This document shows, in pieces, positions 11,942 through 22,502 of a stretch of 64,000 bases of DNA. Every line of letters starts with the position of its first letter. The first letter of the stretch is position 1. A program made the translations under genes and the position numbers. The notes beneath the pieces are model-generated. The model made no database searches, was not told where the DNA came from, and saw only the letters and a list, made by a program, of their open reading frames with translations. Origin of the DNA: Erodium maritimum (Eukaryota; Streptophyta; Magnoliopsida; Geraniales; Geraniaceae); NCBI GenBank assembly GCA_963921825.1, contig OY997589.1, positions 55,089,959-55,153,958 on the forward strand. The letters run 5' to 3'.

Positions 11942-12506
11942 CCTAGCTACTTTTCCTACAGGTACTGTTCGTGGGACGGACTAGGTGAGCTCTCGAAGCT
12001 TGTGGAGCTAGGAGCGGAGTCCGGGTTTTGTCTGTTGAGTCTAGTGACGGATACCTTGTACTTTTGTCCACTTGTTGGGACGTGTTTTAAACTGTAATTA
12101 TTATTTTTGTTGAACAAATGGTGATTTTAAAGTGATCTTTAAAAATGGTTTCAAAGGTGTTTATTATTTTAAAACGTTCGCGTCCCGAGTTCGGTTTACT
12201 GAAATTGGGGCGTGACATCTATGATCAGACTCCGGAATCCCATTCCAATGACTAACAGAACGTAAGCCATAAAGAGCCATCTTTCATACTAGTCACTTCT
12301 AGTGAAGCTTTGTTGACTAGGGACCCATCGAGTGTGATCTATCTCGATCTATGGTTCTATTCGCATGGTGGGCATAGATCAGAGCACACATCGATATATT
12401 ACTCCAACACATAAGTAATATAAAGCCGCTTTAATTTTATTGCTAACGATGACATATACATTTGGACATTTAGGATTGAAATATGGGCACTAAGACTAAC
12501 AATAAA

Positions 12507-13053
12507 TACCAACTTCCTAAATCATATTCTACACACTTCATACACATCTCAAACACTTCAAAACCATAGATCGAAAATCACTTTCTCTCCCAATTACTCT
12601 TTTCATTCTTCCTTAGTCCTGGTGATTTCTCTACACGGAGTTGAGTTCGCTGACGTTAGTCGTTGTATCCTGGGAGACCGCTGCCCATACGGGGCAATCA
12701 ACAACATCCTAAATCATATTCTACATATACTTTACAAACACTTCAAACACATCACAAATACACTCGAAACAATTCACATATCGTTTTTCATTCTTCCTTA
12801 GTCCTGGTGATTTCTCTACACGGAGTTGAGTTCGCTGACGTTAGTCGTTGTATCCTGGGAGACCGCTGCTCATACGGGGCAGTCAAGTGTCTTAAGGAGA
12901 CAGGAGTACCTGGACTCGACTAAACCCGAATTTCCTATTCCGTAATCAGTAAGCTAGCTGATCGGTAAAGGTTATTCTATTATTTTAATTTGTTAATTTG
13001 TTTATTTGAATTTTTTTATCGTCAATATACTAACCTATATTCCCTACATTCGA
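12507..13053. other. Distal part of the LARD 3' LTR and its TSD
   Basis: Continuation of the LTR described above; it ends at CCCTACA and the TTCGA duplication. No gene is present. Confidence 0.7.
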
Positions 13054-13056
13054 TAC

Positions 13057-13293
13057 CTAGTCTTCGAAAGCTGTCATGAAAGTGTTCGGCACCACCCAAA
13101 AAAGGGACCACCATTCATGCACCAATCCCCTCCCTCTCCAAGAAAAACCACAATGTAGCAACAAGTGATCCAAGTCCTCGAAACAAGATTTACAGAAATA
13201 GCACCTCATAGCATTCATCGATATTCTGCAACCTCTAGCCTCGAGAAAAGTCATCGTAGGGAGTGCCGAATGTAAGGCTAACCACATAAACAT
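13057..13293 (-). pseudogene. LINE zf-RVT domain remnant
   Basis: Encodes the reverse-transcriptase zinc-binding module of plant LINEs: a WLALHSALPTMTF segment and then CYFCKSCFEDLDHLLLHC with the expected Cys/His spacing. It is the upstream part of the LINE copy whose 3' tail lies at 4697-5081. Confidence 0.7.
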
Positions 13294-13525
13294 ACAGAAA
13301 ATTTGGTGGGATCCCCTTCACCAATAAAATCGAAGCCTAACTCACCTTATCAAAGGTAGGCGTGATCAATCTGTAAACCGCCCCTACTACAAATCGACTT
13401 CCCTTGACCCACACCATCCTGTCTTGAGAGTCTGACAGACTAAAAGAGCTCATAAGCTCCTGAAGCCGCCGTTCTTCACCCAATTCTCAAACAAACAAGT
13501 CCCTTCTGTAAGCCAACACCCACTG

Positions 13526-13542
13526 CCCCCCCCCCCCCCCCC
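13526..13542. repeat. Poly(C) tract of 17 bases
   Basis: An uninterrupted C17 inside the truncated LINE. It sits where the recognisable ORF2 sequence stops and an acidic segment of unknown origin begins, so it could mark a junction formed during reverse transcription. It may also be a slippage or assembly artefact. Confidence 0.8.
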
Positions 13543-14279
13543 ACTTCTAAACCGTCACTAGGCCCCAGGTCATCCGAATCTTCCTGAAAGTCTTGATCGA
13601 CAGAGTCCCCCAACTCAAAATCGAGAGCTTCGATTTGGTCAGCCGCATCTGGGTGTCCTGATAAGAGTTTCTGGCTGACCTTAATCAGTTTCCATTTCCT
13701 CTCGCAATCAGCATTTTCTTTGTCAATAGGAATACGACGAGCAGCATATGACCATTGGTTGATGTAACTTAAATAATAAACGCTTACCTACTAAATTTCT
13801 GTCTCTTAACAACAGTGGGCTGAATATCATCCTTTCCTTTTTTTTTTGCTGCAATGCCATACATTTTTTAAGAAGTTTTTTCACAATTTGGAGGTAAAAT
13901 TTGTGGAGCACACCTTAGACCACATACAAGCATTCGGTCTTCTGTTTGAATATCTTTATTCTTGTAGGTTAAAAGGTGCACAGTTAAAAAATAGTATAAA
14001 CGTTGGTTGATATAACTTATATAGAAAACACTTGCCTTTTAAATTTATGTTGTTCCACCCCATGTGACTGGATTTCTTCATCCTCCAAATTTATGACTTC
14101 TATGACATCTGGTGAATTCCTATAAGGAGTTAGAAGATTTTTGTGAATTGCCAAGCATTGGGTCAAATGTGTGAGGCTCAATCCAAACATATCACACAAC
14201 CATTTCAGGTAATATACATATACAAACAAATATGTATGATTATATTCTTGGCATTTATTAACACTATGTTTACATGTAG

Positions 14280-14472
14280 GAACAATTTGCAAAAGAATAT
14301 AGAGCTGAAATGTTGAGAATTGTTATTGCTCCATTTAATGAAGTTGAATACAATGACCTTTGGGGTAAGATTACAAACCGCAACCTCATTGGATTCACCA
14401 AGGTTTCACGCGTTAGAGTTATTGATGTCAAGGGGCAAACTATGGCCAAGTCTTACCTAGATCTTCATCCAG
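14280..14472 (+). CDS. Isolated AG/GT-bounded open exon, product unknown
   Basis: A 193-bp stretch open in one frame for 64 codons. It is preceded by TTACATGTAG and followed by GTAATATG, so both edges look like splice sites. The peptide begins EQFAKEYRAEM and contains NDLWGKITNRNLIGF. I do not recognise the family. No other exon of the same gene is evident nearby, so I treat it as a fragment of a host or transposon gene; the diverged duplication at 13.9 and 4.6 kb lies next to it. Confidence 0.3.
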
Positions 14473-14532
14473 GTAATATGACTATAGTATATATACATTT
14501 CGTAATGGTTTGTTCAAGAGTTTACGATTAGG

Positions 14533-14883
14533 TAAAACTTAAATAATTTACACACATTGTTTCAGGATTGTCAACTTTAATTGATTCTATATTTTAGATA
14601 ATCTCTGTTTTTTGGTATATTTTAGTATTATGTATTTATTTGTAAAAATAATTGTCATTATTTTTGTGCACAGAAGGGTAGTCAAGAAGGGTCTTCAGTT
14701 CCTTGGACTGATACGAAGTTTATAGAGAGGACGGTTGGGCGACAACTTTCCAACAAAAAAGGGTTTAGTTCACTTCCTACGCAAGCAAATTTTATAGACA
14801 ACACTATCTAGTCTTTTTCAATTCAAGTTGAAGTCAAGTGTTATGGGCCATGTTGCCCGTATGAATTTTTAAAGTTATCCAGG
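14533..14883. other. Intergenic, nothing recognised
   Basis: AT-rich sequence up to the insertion point of the large LINE. Confidence 0.45.
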
Positions 14884-14894
14884 GCCATTATTAC

Positions 14895-15675
14895 TTTTTT
14901 TTTTTGATCTGCAATTTTTTGATTTATTAAAACCAAGTTTTCGAAGAGAGAACTAAGGCCAAGGGATTATCCCTCCAAAACAAATACAAATTTTCAAACA
15001 AAACCTGTCCATCAAAGGTTACTTGTTGGTGAAGCTACCCAACCAACTTTTGAAAACAGAAACTTGCCCCCAAGGCAAGTATAGAACATAAACAACTACC
15101 AGCCAATCCACCAAAAACATGCTAAGTAATTCCCTTTCCAAAACCAGTTGCTATGCACTTTGTCAAAACACACCCTTGTCATCACCTTGTTGGCCACTGA
15201 GAGAGGACAACAAAACCATTGCAAAAAACCCCCTCCCCTACATGCCAGTAGTGCTGTGTCTTCAAAACCTGTCCCAATTCCCATCAGAAAGCAGTACTAT
15301 GTTGTTGCAGTAAACCACCAGATCCTTCACTTCTGCAAAAACCCCCAAAGGCCATAAAAGGCTAGGAAGGGAAAACAAAAAATACCTAAAACCAGTCTCT
15401 GAGCATGATCAAAACACTCACCTAAAACTACTTCCCCACTCAAGAACAGAGAAAAAAGAAAGGCTGAAAAGGCACAACAAATGCCTGAAAATAGTAAAAC
15501 CCACACTCAGTACCAGATACAAAAAGGACCCCAGAGAACACTCAGCCTAGCCTTACCAATGTACTAAACTCACCTCAACCCTCCCATCCCAAACCCTCCC
15601 CTAACCCAGTTTGAAACCTAATCAGTGCCCCAAAGAAACAATACTTCCAAGCCAATCCTAGGTCTCTTCCCAGCA
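14895..15675 (-). other. 3' UTR and poly(A) of the large LINE
   Basis: The tail reads, on the minus strand, AATAAATCAAAAAATTGC then AGATC and poly(A). The other LINE at 26648 ends the same way (AATAAAATCAAAATTTTGC then TGATC and poly(A)), and the preceding GGATAATCCCTTGGCC block is shared. The tail is probably the 3' recognition structure for the reverse transcriptase. Confidence 0.8.
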
Positions 15676-18600
15676 TTAGTTCTTCTTCCTTATGATACAG
15701 TCCCCATGCTTATTTATCCAATCCATAAATGAGTAAAAAGCTCTTCCCTTAGCAAAGGCCCAAACCAGCTGAAAAACATCATTTTGTACCTGTTGTAACA
15801 CTTGTTCAGGGCTGAATAGTACTTGGTTGAAAACCAAATTGTTCCCGCATAGCCAGATTCTCCAAATAGTGAAAAATACTACAATCTCCAAGGAGACTGA
15901 GAGGGAAAGGGTCCAAGTTTCTTCCAAGAGATAAACCATTGCTTGATCTGATCTGGACATGCTGTCTTGATCCCCCACCACTCCAAGATCAGTGTCCAAA
16001 TAGACCAAGAGAAAAATGCAGCCCAAGAAAAGATGGTCCAATTCCTCTGGTTCCTCATTGCAAAGAGGACACCAAATATTTGTGGAGTAGATTCCTCTGC
16101 TGAGAAGGAAACACTTTGTAGGTACAGCTTGTAGGCAAATCAACCAGACAAAAGCAGTTATTTTAGGTGGAACTTTTGCTTCCCAAAGAAGTGTATGCCA
16201 AATCAGATCCTCCTCAGCAGCATTGTCAAGATATTGGCACATTTTATGAACTGAGAACCCTTTGTTATCTACCACCCAATCCACCTTGTCATCCTCAGCA
16301 TTTAAAGGGCCCAGAGCATTGATTTTGTCACTTAATAACTCAAAAATATCTTCTTCCCAACCTCTCAATTCCCTTCTGAAAATTAAAACCCAATCCCCAT
16401 CTAGCCAAACCTGTGAAACCAAAGCCCTCTTCTGGTAGCTTAGATGGTAAAGTCTTTGAAATAATACTTTCAGAGGCACATTAGTGACCCATAGATCATC
16501 CCAAAAAAGTATTGATCTCCCAGAATTAACAGTCCAATGCAGTCCCACAGCCCCAAAAGCATCTGCAAATCTCTGAGAATTCAATAAAGATCCAACATGC
16601 CTCAAGAAGCTTTGTTCAGTACCTAGCATGAATTTTGATAAGTCCCAAGCTGAAGGGTCCCAACCAAATTTTGAACATAGTAGCCTTTTCCATAATGAAT
16701 CATGTTCTAGAGCAAACCTCCACCACCACTTGGCCAATAAGGCCATGTTCATTATCTCCAGTTTTAGAATTCCCAGTCCTCCTGCCTTCTTTGGTTTGCA
16801 GATATTGTCCCACTTCACTTTGTGTAAGGATTTTTTGTTCAGTTTCCCACTCCAAAGAAATTGTTTCTGCCATTTCTCCATCTCCTTTATGACACCTTTG
16901 GGGGCTTTAAATAAAGACATGTAATATAATGGAAGTGAGGTGAGTGAGGATTTAATAAGAGTTATCCTTCCCCCAAAGGATTTATTTTTGGCTTGCCATA
17001 GACTGAGATTGGATTTGAATTTGTTGATCACTGGCTCCCAGGTTTTAGCCCTCCTGGGATTGGCACCCAAACTGAAGCCCAAATAGTCAAAGGGTAGTTG
17101 CATTGCACTGCACCCTAAGATCTCAGTAACCTCTTCAATAGACATAAGGCAAGGGTTCAATAGCAAAACTTTTGATTTGTTAAAGTTGATCTTCAGACCA
17201 GTAGCTTTTTGGAAACATAAGAGAGTGTGCTTCAAGTTGATGGCTTGTTGTGTCCCAGCTTGTATAAAAATAAGGGTATCATCAGCAAATTGGAGGTGGG
17301 TGATCTCTGGCCCTTGTTCACAGCATTGCACACCTGTGAACATATCTAAACTAGACCCTTTAACCATAAGCTGGTGTAGGCTCTCAGCTACCAAAGCAAA
17401 TAATAGAGGGGAGAGGGAGCGTCCTTGTCTTAGACCTCTTTTGAGTGGGAAATCAGCAGATGGGGATCCATTTATCAGTACTGAGGTCCAAGCCTCCAAA
17501 CACACAGATATCCAACCTCTCCAAATAGGTCCAAAACCCATAATCTTCAATACATTTAGTAGTGCTTTCCAATGAATGTGATCATAAGCTTTCTCAAAAT
17601 CAAGTTTTAATACAATTACCTCTTTGCCCACCTTTTTGATGCAGTGAATGAGTTCAGTTGCAATTAGAACCCCATCCATAATCTGCCTCCCTGCAATAAA
17701 GCCAGTTTGTGTATCATGAACTAGACCTTTCATGTGTGACTTGAGTCTTGCAGCTAGTACTTTGGACACTAATTTGTAGATGCTGTGTACAAGACTGATG
17801 GGCCTAAAATCATCAAAACCCACTGGAGCATTATTTTTTGGTATCAGTGTGATGAAAGAAGAATTCAATCCTTTCCCCAGTTGTCCTCCCTTGTGAAAAT
17901 GTTCAAAAACTGCCATAATATCCACTTTAAGAACCTCCCAGCATGTTTGGTAGAATAATAATGTGAAGCCATCAGGGCCAGAGGATTTATCCCCATTGCA
18001 GGCATTGATGGCTATCAAAACTTCTGATTCAGAAAAAGGGATTTCCAATTGATTAGCATGCAGGGTAGTAATGGATTGAAAAGGTAAAGATGAAAGGTCC
18101 AAGTACACAGCTGAAGACCCTTGGAACCTTTGAGCAAAATGCTCATTTGCAGCTTGTTTGATCTGATATGGCTCCTGAAATAGCTGTTCATCAACTTCAA
18201 TACTAGTAATTTTCAATCTAGCTTGATTTATTTTGGCCACTATATGGTAGTATTTGGAACACCTATCCCCATCAATGGACCATTTTTGTCTAGCCTTCTG
18301 ACACCAAATTTTTGCTTGAGTTTTGAGACTGAGAATGAGTCTAGCATTCAATAAAGCCCTCTGAGAGATCTCTTCTGAGCTGAGAACTCTATCTTCAAAT
18401 AAAATATCCAGGGCCCCAATTTGATTTTTGATCCCTTCTATCTGAGTGTCCAACCAACCAAACACTTTGATGTTCCAGGTCCTATAGAAATTCTTTAGGA
18501 ACTTCAATTTGAACCACAGTTTATAGGAGGGAGAACCATTTATACTAATGCCCTCCCAATGTTGTTTTGTATGCTGCAAGAAGAGTGGATGGCTGACCCA

Positions 18601-19335
18601 GGCATTTATACATTTGAAAGGCCTAGGCCCCCAATCTACCACAGGGTTGTATAAAATAATAGGCTTATGATCAGAAATTAATCTAGGAAGGCAACATTGA
18701 GTGATATTACTGAAAGCTGCTACTACTGAAGCTGAAACCAGGAACCTATCAATCCTTGATGCCACGTTCCTAGAATTGAACCAAGTATACTTTCCCCCTC
18801 CCAATGGAAAATCCACCAGGCCCTGATCTTCCACAAAACACCTGAATTGTCTCAAACTTGTAGAAGAAAAATTATTTCCAGTCTTTTCCCCAGGGTCCAA
18901 TATGGCATTGAAATCACCTGCCACTACTAGGTTTTGTTGTAATGATGAGATCACTTCACCCACCTCACTCCAAAGTCCTGTCCTAGCACTGACTGAACAT
19001 GGAGCATAGATATTTAACACAGATATAGGTAGATTCAGAGGCAAATAGCAACCAGTCTAGTATATGACATGGTTATCACAGAAGTTTTGATGCATCTTAA
19101 AGACCCCTGTGTCCCACAGAGTAAAAAGTCCTCCAGAATTCCTCAAAGATGGGCTGCAGATGCCTTCCCAAGTAGAACTGAGGCCACAAGATGAAATAAA
19201 ATACACTGGTAAATGAGATAGCTTGGTCTCCTGAATTAGAACCATAGCTACCAGTTGCTTGGAACACACGTTTCTAATGGCTCTTCTTTTTTGTTTGGAA
19301 GTAGCCCCACAAATGTTCCAAGACAGCATCCTCAT
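15676..19335 (-). pseudogene. LINE ORF2: endonuclease-reverse transcriptase (lightly damaged)
   Basis: The frame starts at ATG 19335, sharing an ATGA overlap with the ORF1 stop. One in-frame TAG (19057-19059) lies inside the apurinic endonuclease. The long downstream frame of 1122 codons shows, by residue number: endonuclease motifs GDFNAIL (43-49) and SDHKPII (124-130); RT from about 390 with FITLIPK, DFRPISL, LKLDFEKAYD and the catalytic FADD box (586-589); and a zf-RVT module near the C-terminus (WCPLC...HLFLGC). The usual GD after RGLRQ is GR here. A +1 and a later -1 indel shift about 130 bp (near 16010-15880) out of frame and then restore it. No RNase H follows. Its role was target-primed reverse transcription. 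Confidence 0.93.
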
Positions 19336-21398
19336 GGTTCAGAAAGTCTGAGAGGGGTAATAGACCTCCCCACCTCAAATTCCCCCTCCTCCAAATCTTC
19401 TAAATCACAGTATTCATCTCCAGTAGTAGTGTCAAGCTCCACAGCTCGATTGACCTCATGATCAAGGTTATCAAATTGTTCAGCTACTAGCTCATCTGAC
19501 AAGTAAGCCTTCAATCCCAGTGCCTTGCAATACTCTAATGTTCCAGCCCCTCCTTGGTCGAAATTTTGTCTGGCAGAATCAGTCTTCTTCTTTGTTATAG
19601 GTCTGAGTTTGGCAACAATTGTTTTAGCCTTTGATCTTGTATTGTATGCCACTACTTCACCTCCCTTACCCTTTTTCCTGTTCACTGAAGCCTTGCTGGC
19701 AGAAGACATGTTTAAAACCGGATTAGGAGTTAAAAATGATTTTGAAACCTCAATTCCCTCCAAAACCCTTGAATTAGCTAAAGAGGACTGTGGTCTGGGG
19801 CCCAAAACTGCAGCATAAGAGGGAGAACTTTCCATCTCATTAATGTCCCCCAAACCCAATGTACCCTTGTGTCCTTGTATTTCCATATCAGTCCCCTCAG
19901 CCAGGAGGAGAGTAGCCGGAGGATTTGCTTCAATTCCAACCAATGGGACAGTAGTGAGTAGAAGTGAACAGTTTGCCGGAACAGTGAGCAGGGTGTTTGA
20001 ATTTTCTTCACCCATGGAATCAGGGACCAATAAGGAATCTTTGTATGCAGATGGGATCAATGATGGAGTCTCAGAATTGAGGGTTAGCTTCAGAGTAAGA
20101 CATGGGGTGTTTGTGGTAGTTTCAGCGAATACTTTTTCTGCCCCCACCTCATTAATCCCTCCCACCAGTCCATTAACCTCCAAGGGATTGGTTGAGATTA
20201 ATAACTCCTCCACCTCCCTATAGGCTCTTAAAATCCCTTCAGTACAAGGTTCAGTACCATGTTCAGTCTCAGAGTGAGTACCCAAGACTTCCTTTTCACG
20301 TGAATTTTGAGAGGGATCGTTGTCTGAACTAGAAGAGTCAGATGTAGAGAGATCTTGAGGCACGAAAACAACTTGTGGTACCAAATGACAGTCCACAGAG
20401 CTGACCATGACATTGTATGTCTGGTCCTCAAGTATGAGCCCTGTTTCCATATAAACCATAGGGTATTGTTGTGAATGTAACAATATAAAACCCACCTCCA
20501 GAGAAGAACCACTCAAGGTTTGTGGATGAATCCAAACCACTGTCCCTAGATCTTCACAAACTACATTGAAAGTCTCAGGTCCCCAGCCCAAAATAGGGAT
20601 GCCATGTACAGCAACCCAAGTGAATTTGCCTCCTCTCCTACACAGATGTGCACGATCCTCCAAAACCGTCATCTAGCTCCTCAGCCACAGAGCATCTTCT
20701 TTCAATGCATCCTTTTCCACCTGTTCTTGTGGAAAGTATAAGAGGACCACCCTATTTCCCAAGGATTTGATACATATCTCTCCATCTCTCTCAGCACGAA
20801 ATTCTTCCATGATCATCTCCAATGGATAGTCTTTGTTTAACACTGCAATATGTACCTTGTCCAGCCACATTTTGTATTCATCGACCACTTTTCCTTTGGG
20901 ATAACTGGGCTCAACTTCTTGGTCCAGATGAATCCTTCCCCTACCTCTGTTCTCAGACATAGAACCCTTTGGCTTCCAATTGAGATTGTTCCAAGCCCTA
21001 CGAGTTTCAGGTCTTCTTTCCCACGCGTTGGCAACAAAAAATTTGTTACCCTTTAGTACATATCCATTGAAAATCGCTACTCCTTTCTCCCTTGCTTCCT
21101 CAGACGTAAAAGTCACAAAGCCAAACCACTTGCCTCAATTATTTGGATTGGTCGGAGTCGCAACCTTCACAATCTCTCCACACTCTAGGAACAGATTCTG
21201 GAGCCATTGGCTTGATGTTCTGGGAGGTAAATTGTAGACAAACAATTTGCAAGGTGTGTCCGTCCCTTCTCGATGTCCAGCTAACGGTTCGAAACGATTT
21301 TGAGTGGAAATGATCACTGAATCCAGCCTCCTTCCAGGTACCAGACCAGGTATATTTTCGAACCCCGGTGGAGGACCCGTTGCCGACGATGAACCCAT
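19332..21398 (-). pseudogene. LINE ORF1 with RRM (two nonsense codons)
   Basis: I place the start at ATG 21398 (MGSSSATGPPPGFENIPG); the frame upstream has no better ATG. Residues about 55-130 form an RRM: RNP2-like CKLFVYNLPP and RNP1-like GKWFGFVTF, so the protein is expected to bind LINE RNA in a ribonucleoprotein. An in-frame TGA (21135-21137) falls just before RNP1 and a TAG at 20673-20675 follows later. Otherwise the frame is open to the stop at 19332-19334. The C-terminal half is Ser/Thr/Pro-rich with a basic patch (NTRSKAK) and an acidic tail. The stop overlaps the ORF2 start as ATGA, which suggests termination-reinitiation. Confidence 0.88.
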
Positions 21399-21683
21399 AA
21401 CAGTAGAGAACAGAGTAGCAACCAAGAGGAGCAGGAGGAGATCAGAAGAGAAGAAAGAGGGGGAGGGAGCTGTAGCTTCAGTTTCAAGAAGAAGAAGGGA
21501 TAAGACTGGATATGGTGGTCCGAAGTCCTGTGATGGACAACCAGGACACTACACCAAATCCAGATGAAGATCGCCTCAGAAGACGATGAAGAAAACTGAT
21601 GAAGATCTTGAAGAATGAAGAAGGTGCTACAGTGGTACACTGTAGCATGTAGAGAGAGTTTCAAAATGGACAATGTGATCATT
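21399..21683 (-). other. 5' leader of the large LINE
   Basis: Pyrimidine-rich transcript leader (CTCTTCTTCTT-like runs on the minus strand), ending at the element 5' boundary next to the TSD. It shares GGTGTAGTGTCC and CGGACCACCAT blocks with the leader at 308-560. Confidence 0.65.
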
Positions 21684-21692
21684 GCCATTATT

Positions 21693-21995
21693 CCTTGGCA
21701 ACAAACATAGAGGGACTCCTTTGGAAGCTGTGACTGGAAACCTAACCCCGACCTTTTAGAAGACTGATAAAGTTTTTTGGTGAATTTGGGGGGACTGATT
21801 CAACATTTGTTCCACATTTTCAGCATTATCTGAATATCGTTACTATGGGTTTTTTTTTGTTACTTAAGACATTTAAAAACTTCTCTTATATGTCGTTTAT
21901 CAATTTACTATTTTTCAAAACATTACCTTACATTCTTATAAATCCCTATTTAATAGTTGACTAAGATGTTGGTTGTGCATGTATGCTGGGATACT
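21693..21995. other. Intergenic, nothing recognised
   Basis: Short AT-rich spacer between two LINE insertions. Confidence 0.5.
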
Positions 21996-22115
21996 TTTTT
22001 TGAAACGGGATAACGATATTTATTACTTGAAATGTTGCAAAATACACTTGAGTGCATCCGGAATAATGAATCCGGACCATGAAAGGACATGCATAGAACG
22101 GGCTTCCCGAGTTAG

Positions 22116-22502
22116 CTAGTGGGCTGCTTCGTTCGCTGACCTAGAGATATACTCAAGTTTAACATCCTCGAGAGCAGCTAGAAGGGTCCGACAGTCATCA
22201 ACCAATCGGCCCAAAGGGGAGAAGACCTGATGAGACCCTTGGATCAAGTGTACCAGGTACTGAGCGTCACTCCAGATAATTACTCTGGATAGGTTCGAGG
22301 CTTGAATACATTGCAGAGCTTGCCAAACCGCCATAGCTTCAGAATATTCGGGGCCCAGCATGCTGCTCCCACTACCACTCCTTCCTTCCAGGACCACACC
22401 CGTCTTTGTTCGACAAAGCCACCCTAGCCAAATTGCCCTGAATCCGCAAAAGTCGCTCCATCCACACTGATAGTGGACCAATTTTAGGGTGGTGGAATCC
22501 AA
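22116..22502 (-). pseudogene. LINE RNase H-like domain (RVT_3)
   Basis: Residues show GPEYSEAMAVWQALQCI followed by VIIWSDAQYLVHLIQG and end with YISRSANEAAH. This order matches the plant LINE RNase H fold (AE-A-AL-A, then SDA, then R-AN--AH). The N-terminal DGA strand is lost to a frameshift. The enzyme would degrade the RNA strand of the RNA:DNA hybrid. Confidence 0.75.

Larger units (their letters stand above)
8788..12217 (+). mobile_element. Ty3/Gypsy solo LTR of 3.43 kb
   Basis: Starts TGTAATAACCACTCCCGGTC and ends GGGGCGTGACA, flanked by a perfect TSD TCTAT at 8783-8787 and 12218-12222. It is homologous over its length to the LTRs of the Gypsy element at 41817-52435, so I place it in the same family, in plus orientation. 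It carries a minisatellite (about 10580-11240), a hexanucleotide repeat, and the conserved palindrome near its 3' end. No primer site or internal region follows it. Confidence 0.9.
7380..12501 (-). mobile_element. Ty1/Copia solo LTR, split by a Gypsy solo LTR
   Basis: On the minus strand it runs from TGTTAGTCTTAGTGCCC (12501) to GAGACCCAACA (7380). It matches the 5' LTR of the Copia element at 59039-60190, which is followed by a tRNA-Met primer site; this identifies the sequence and its orientation. A perfect 5-bp TSD ATAAA lies at 7375-7379 and 12502-12506. Without the inserted Gypsy LTR it is about 1.69 kb, longer than the 59-kb copy, which lacks some 550 bp. No internal region or second LTR is present, so it is a solo LTR left by recombination. 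Confidence 0.85.
5082..13048 (+). mobile_element. Non-autonomous LTR retrotransposon (LARD/TRIM-like)
   Basis: Two direct copies of a sequence starting TGTTGGAAAAATGTGG lie at 5082 and 7198. The second copy is preceded by a purine-rich tract (GTGGGGGA, 7189-7196). The 3' copy ends ...CCCTACA at 13048. The whole element is bounded by a perfect 5-bp TSD, TTCGA, at 5077-5081 and 13049-13053, and LINE sequence resumes directly outside it. The internal region (about 5555-7197) has no gag or pol. Its 3' LTR was later split by the Copia solo LTR. Orientation is inferred from the polypurine tract, and I see no convincing primer site. Confidence 0.8.
7198..13048 (+). repeat. 3' LTR of the LARD-like element, split by an insertion
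   Basis: LTR sequence is 7198-7379 plus 12507-13048, about 720 bp without the inserted Copia solo LTR. It holds an internal partial tandem duplication: the segment from CTTAGTCCTGGTGATTTC to the CATACGGGGC block occurs at about 12611-12697 and again at about 12797-12881. Confidence 0.7.
4697..13750 (-). mobile_element. 5'-truncated LINE, interrupted by nested LTR elements
   Basis: LINE sequence occupies 4697-5081 and 13054-13750, about 1.08 kb in total. The 3' end is at the left: a T tract next to GACCATTGGTT (4686-4696), with the same 11 bases as TSD at 13751-13761. The minus strand encodes a decayed zf-RVT region (WLALHSALPTMTFLEARG, then CYFCKSCFEDLDHLLLHC, near 13130-13275) and, across the insertion, the RNase-H-proximal motif WHVWMQRNATVYH near 5000. 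A 17-base C tract (13526-13542) separates this from an acidic 5' segment I do not recognise. Everything between 5082 and 13053 is a later insertion. Confidence 0.8.
14893..21683 (-). mobile_element. Nearly full-length L1-type LINE (6.8 kb)
   Basis: The 3' poly(A) appears as T11 at 14895-14905. The element is bounded by TSD GCCATTATT at 14884-14892 and 21684-21692; the match extends further except for one base. In order on the minus strand it has a 5' leader of about 285 bp, ORF1 with an RRM (21398-19332), ORF2 with endonuclease and reverse transcriptase (19335-15676), and a 3' UTR of about 780 bp. The full length and clear TSD imply complete reverse transcription at insertion. A few nonsense codons and two small indels make this copy inactive. 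Confidence 0.93.

Noticed and set aside
16628-17575. Several plus-strand frames of 85-132 codons over the large LINE
   Set aside because: They are antisense to ORF2, whose RT motifs are unambiguous on the minus strand.
19843-20223. A 126-codon plus-strand frame opposite LINE ORF1
   Set aside because: Antisense shadow of the ORF1 C-terminal half.
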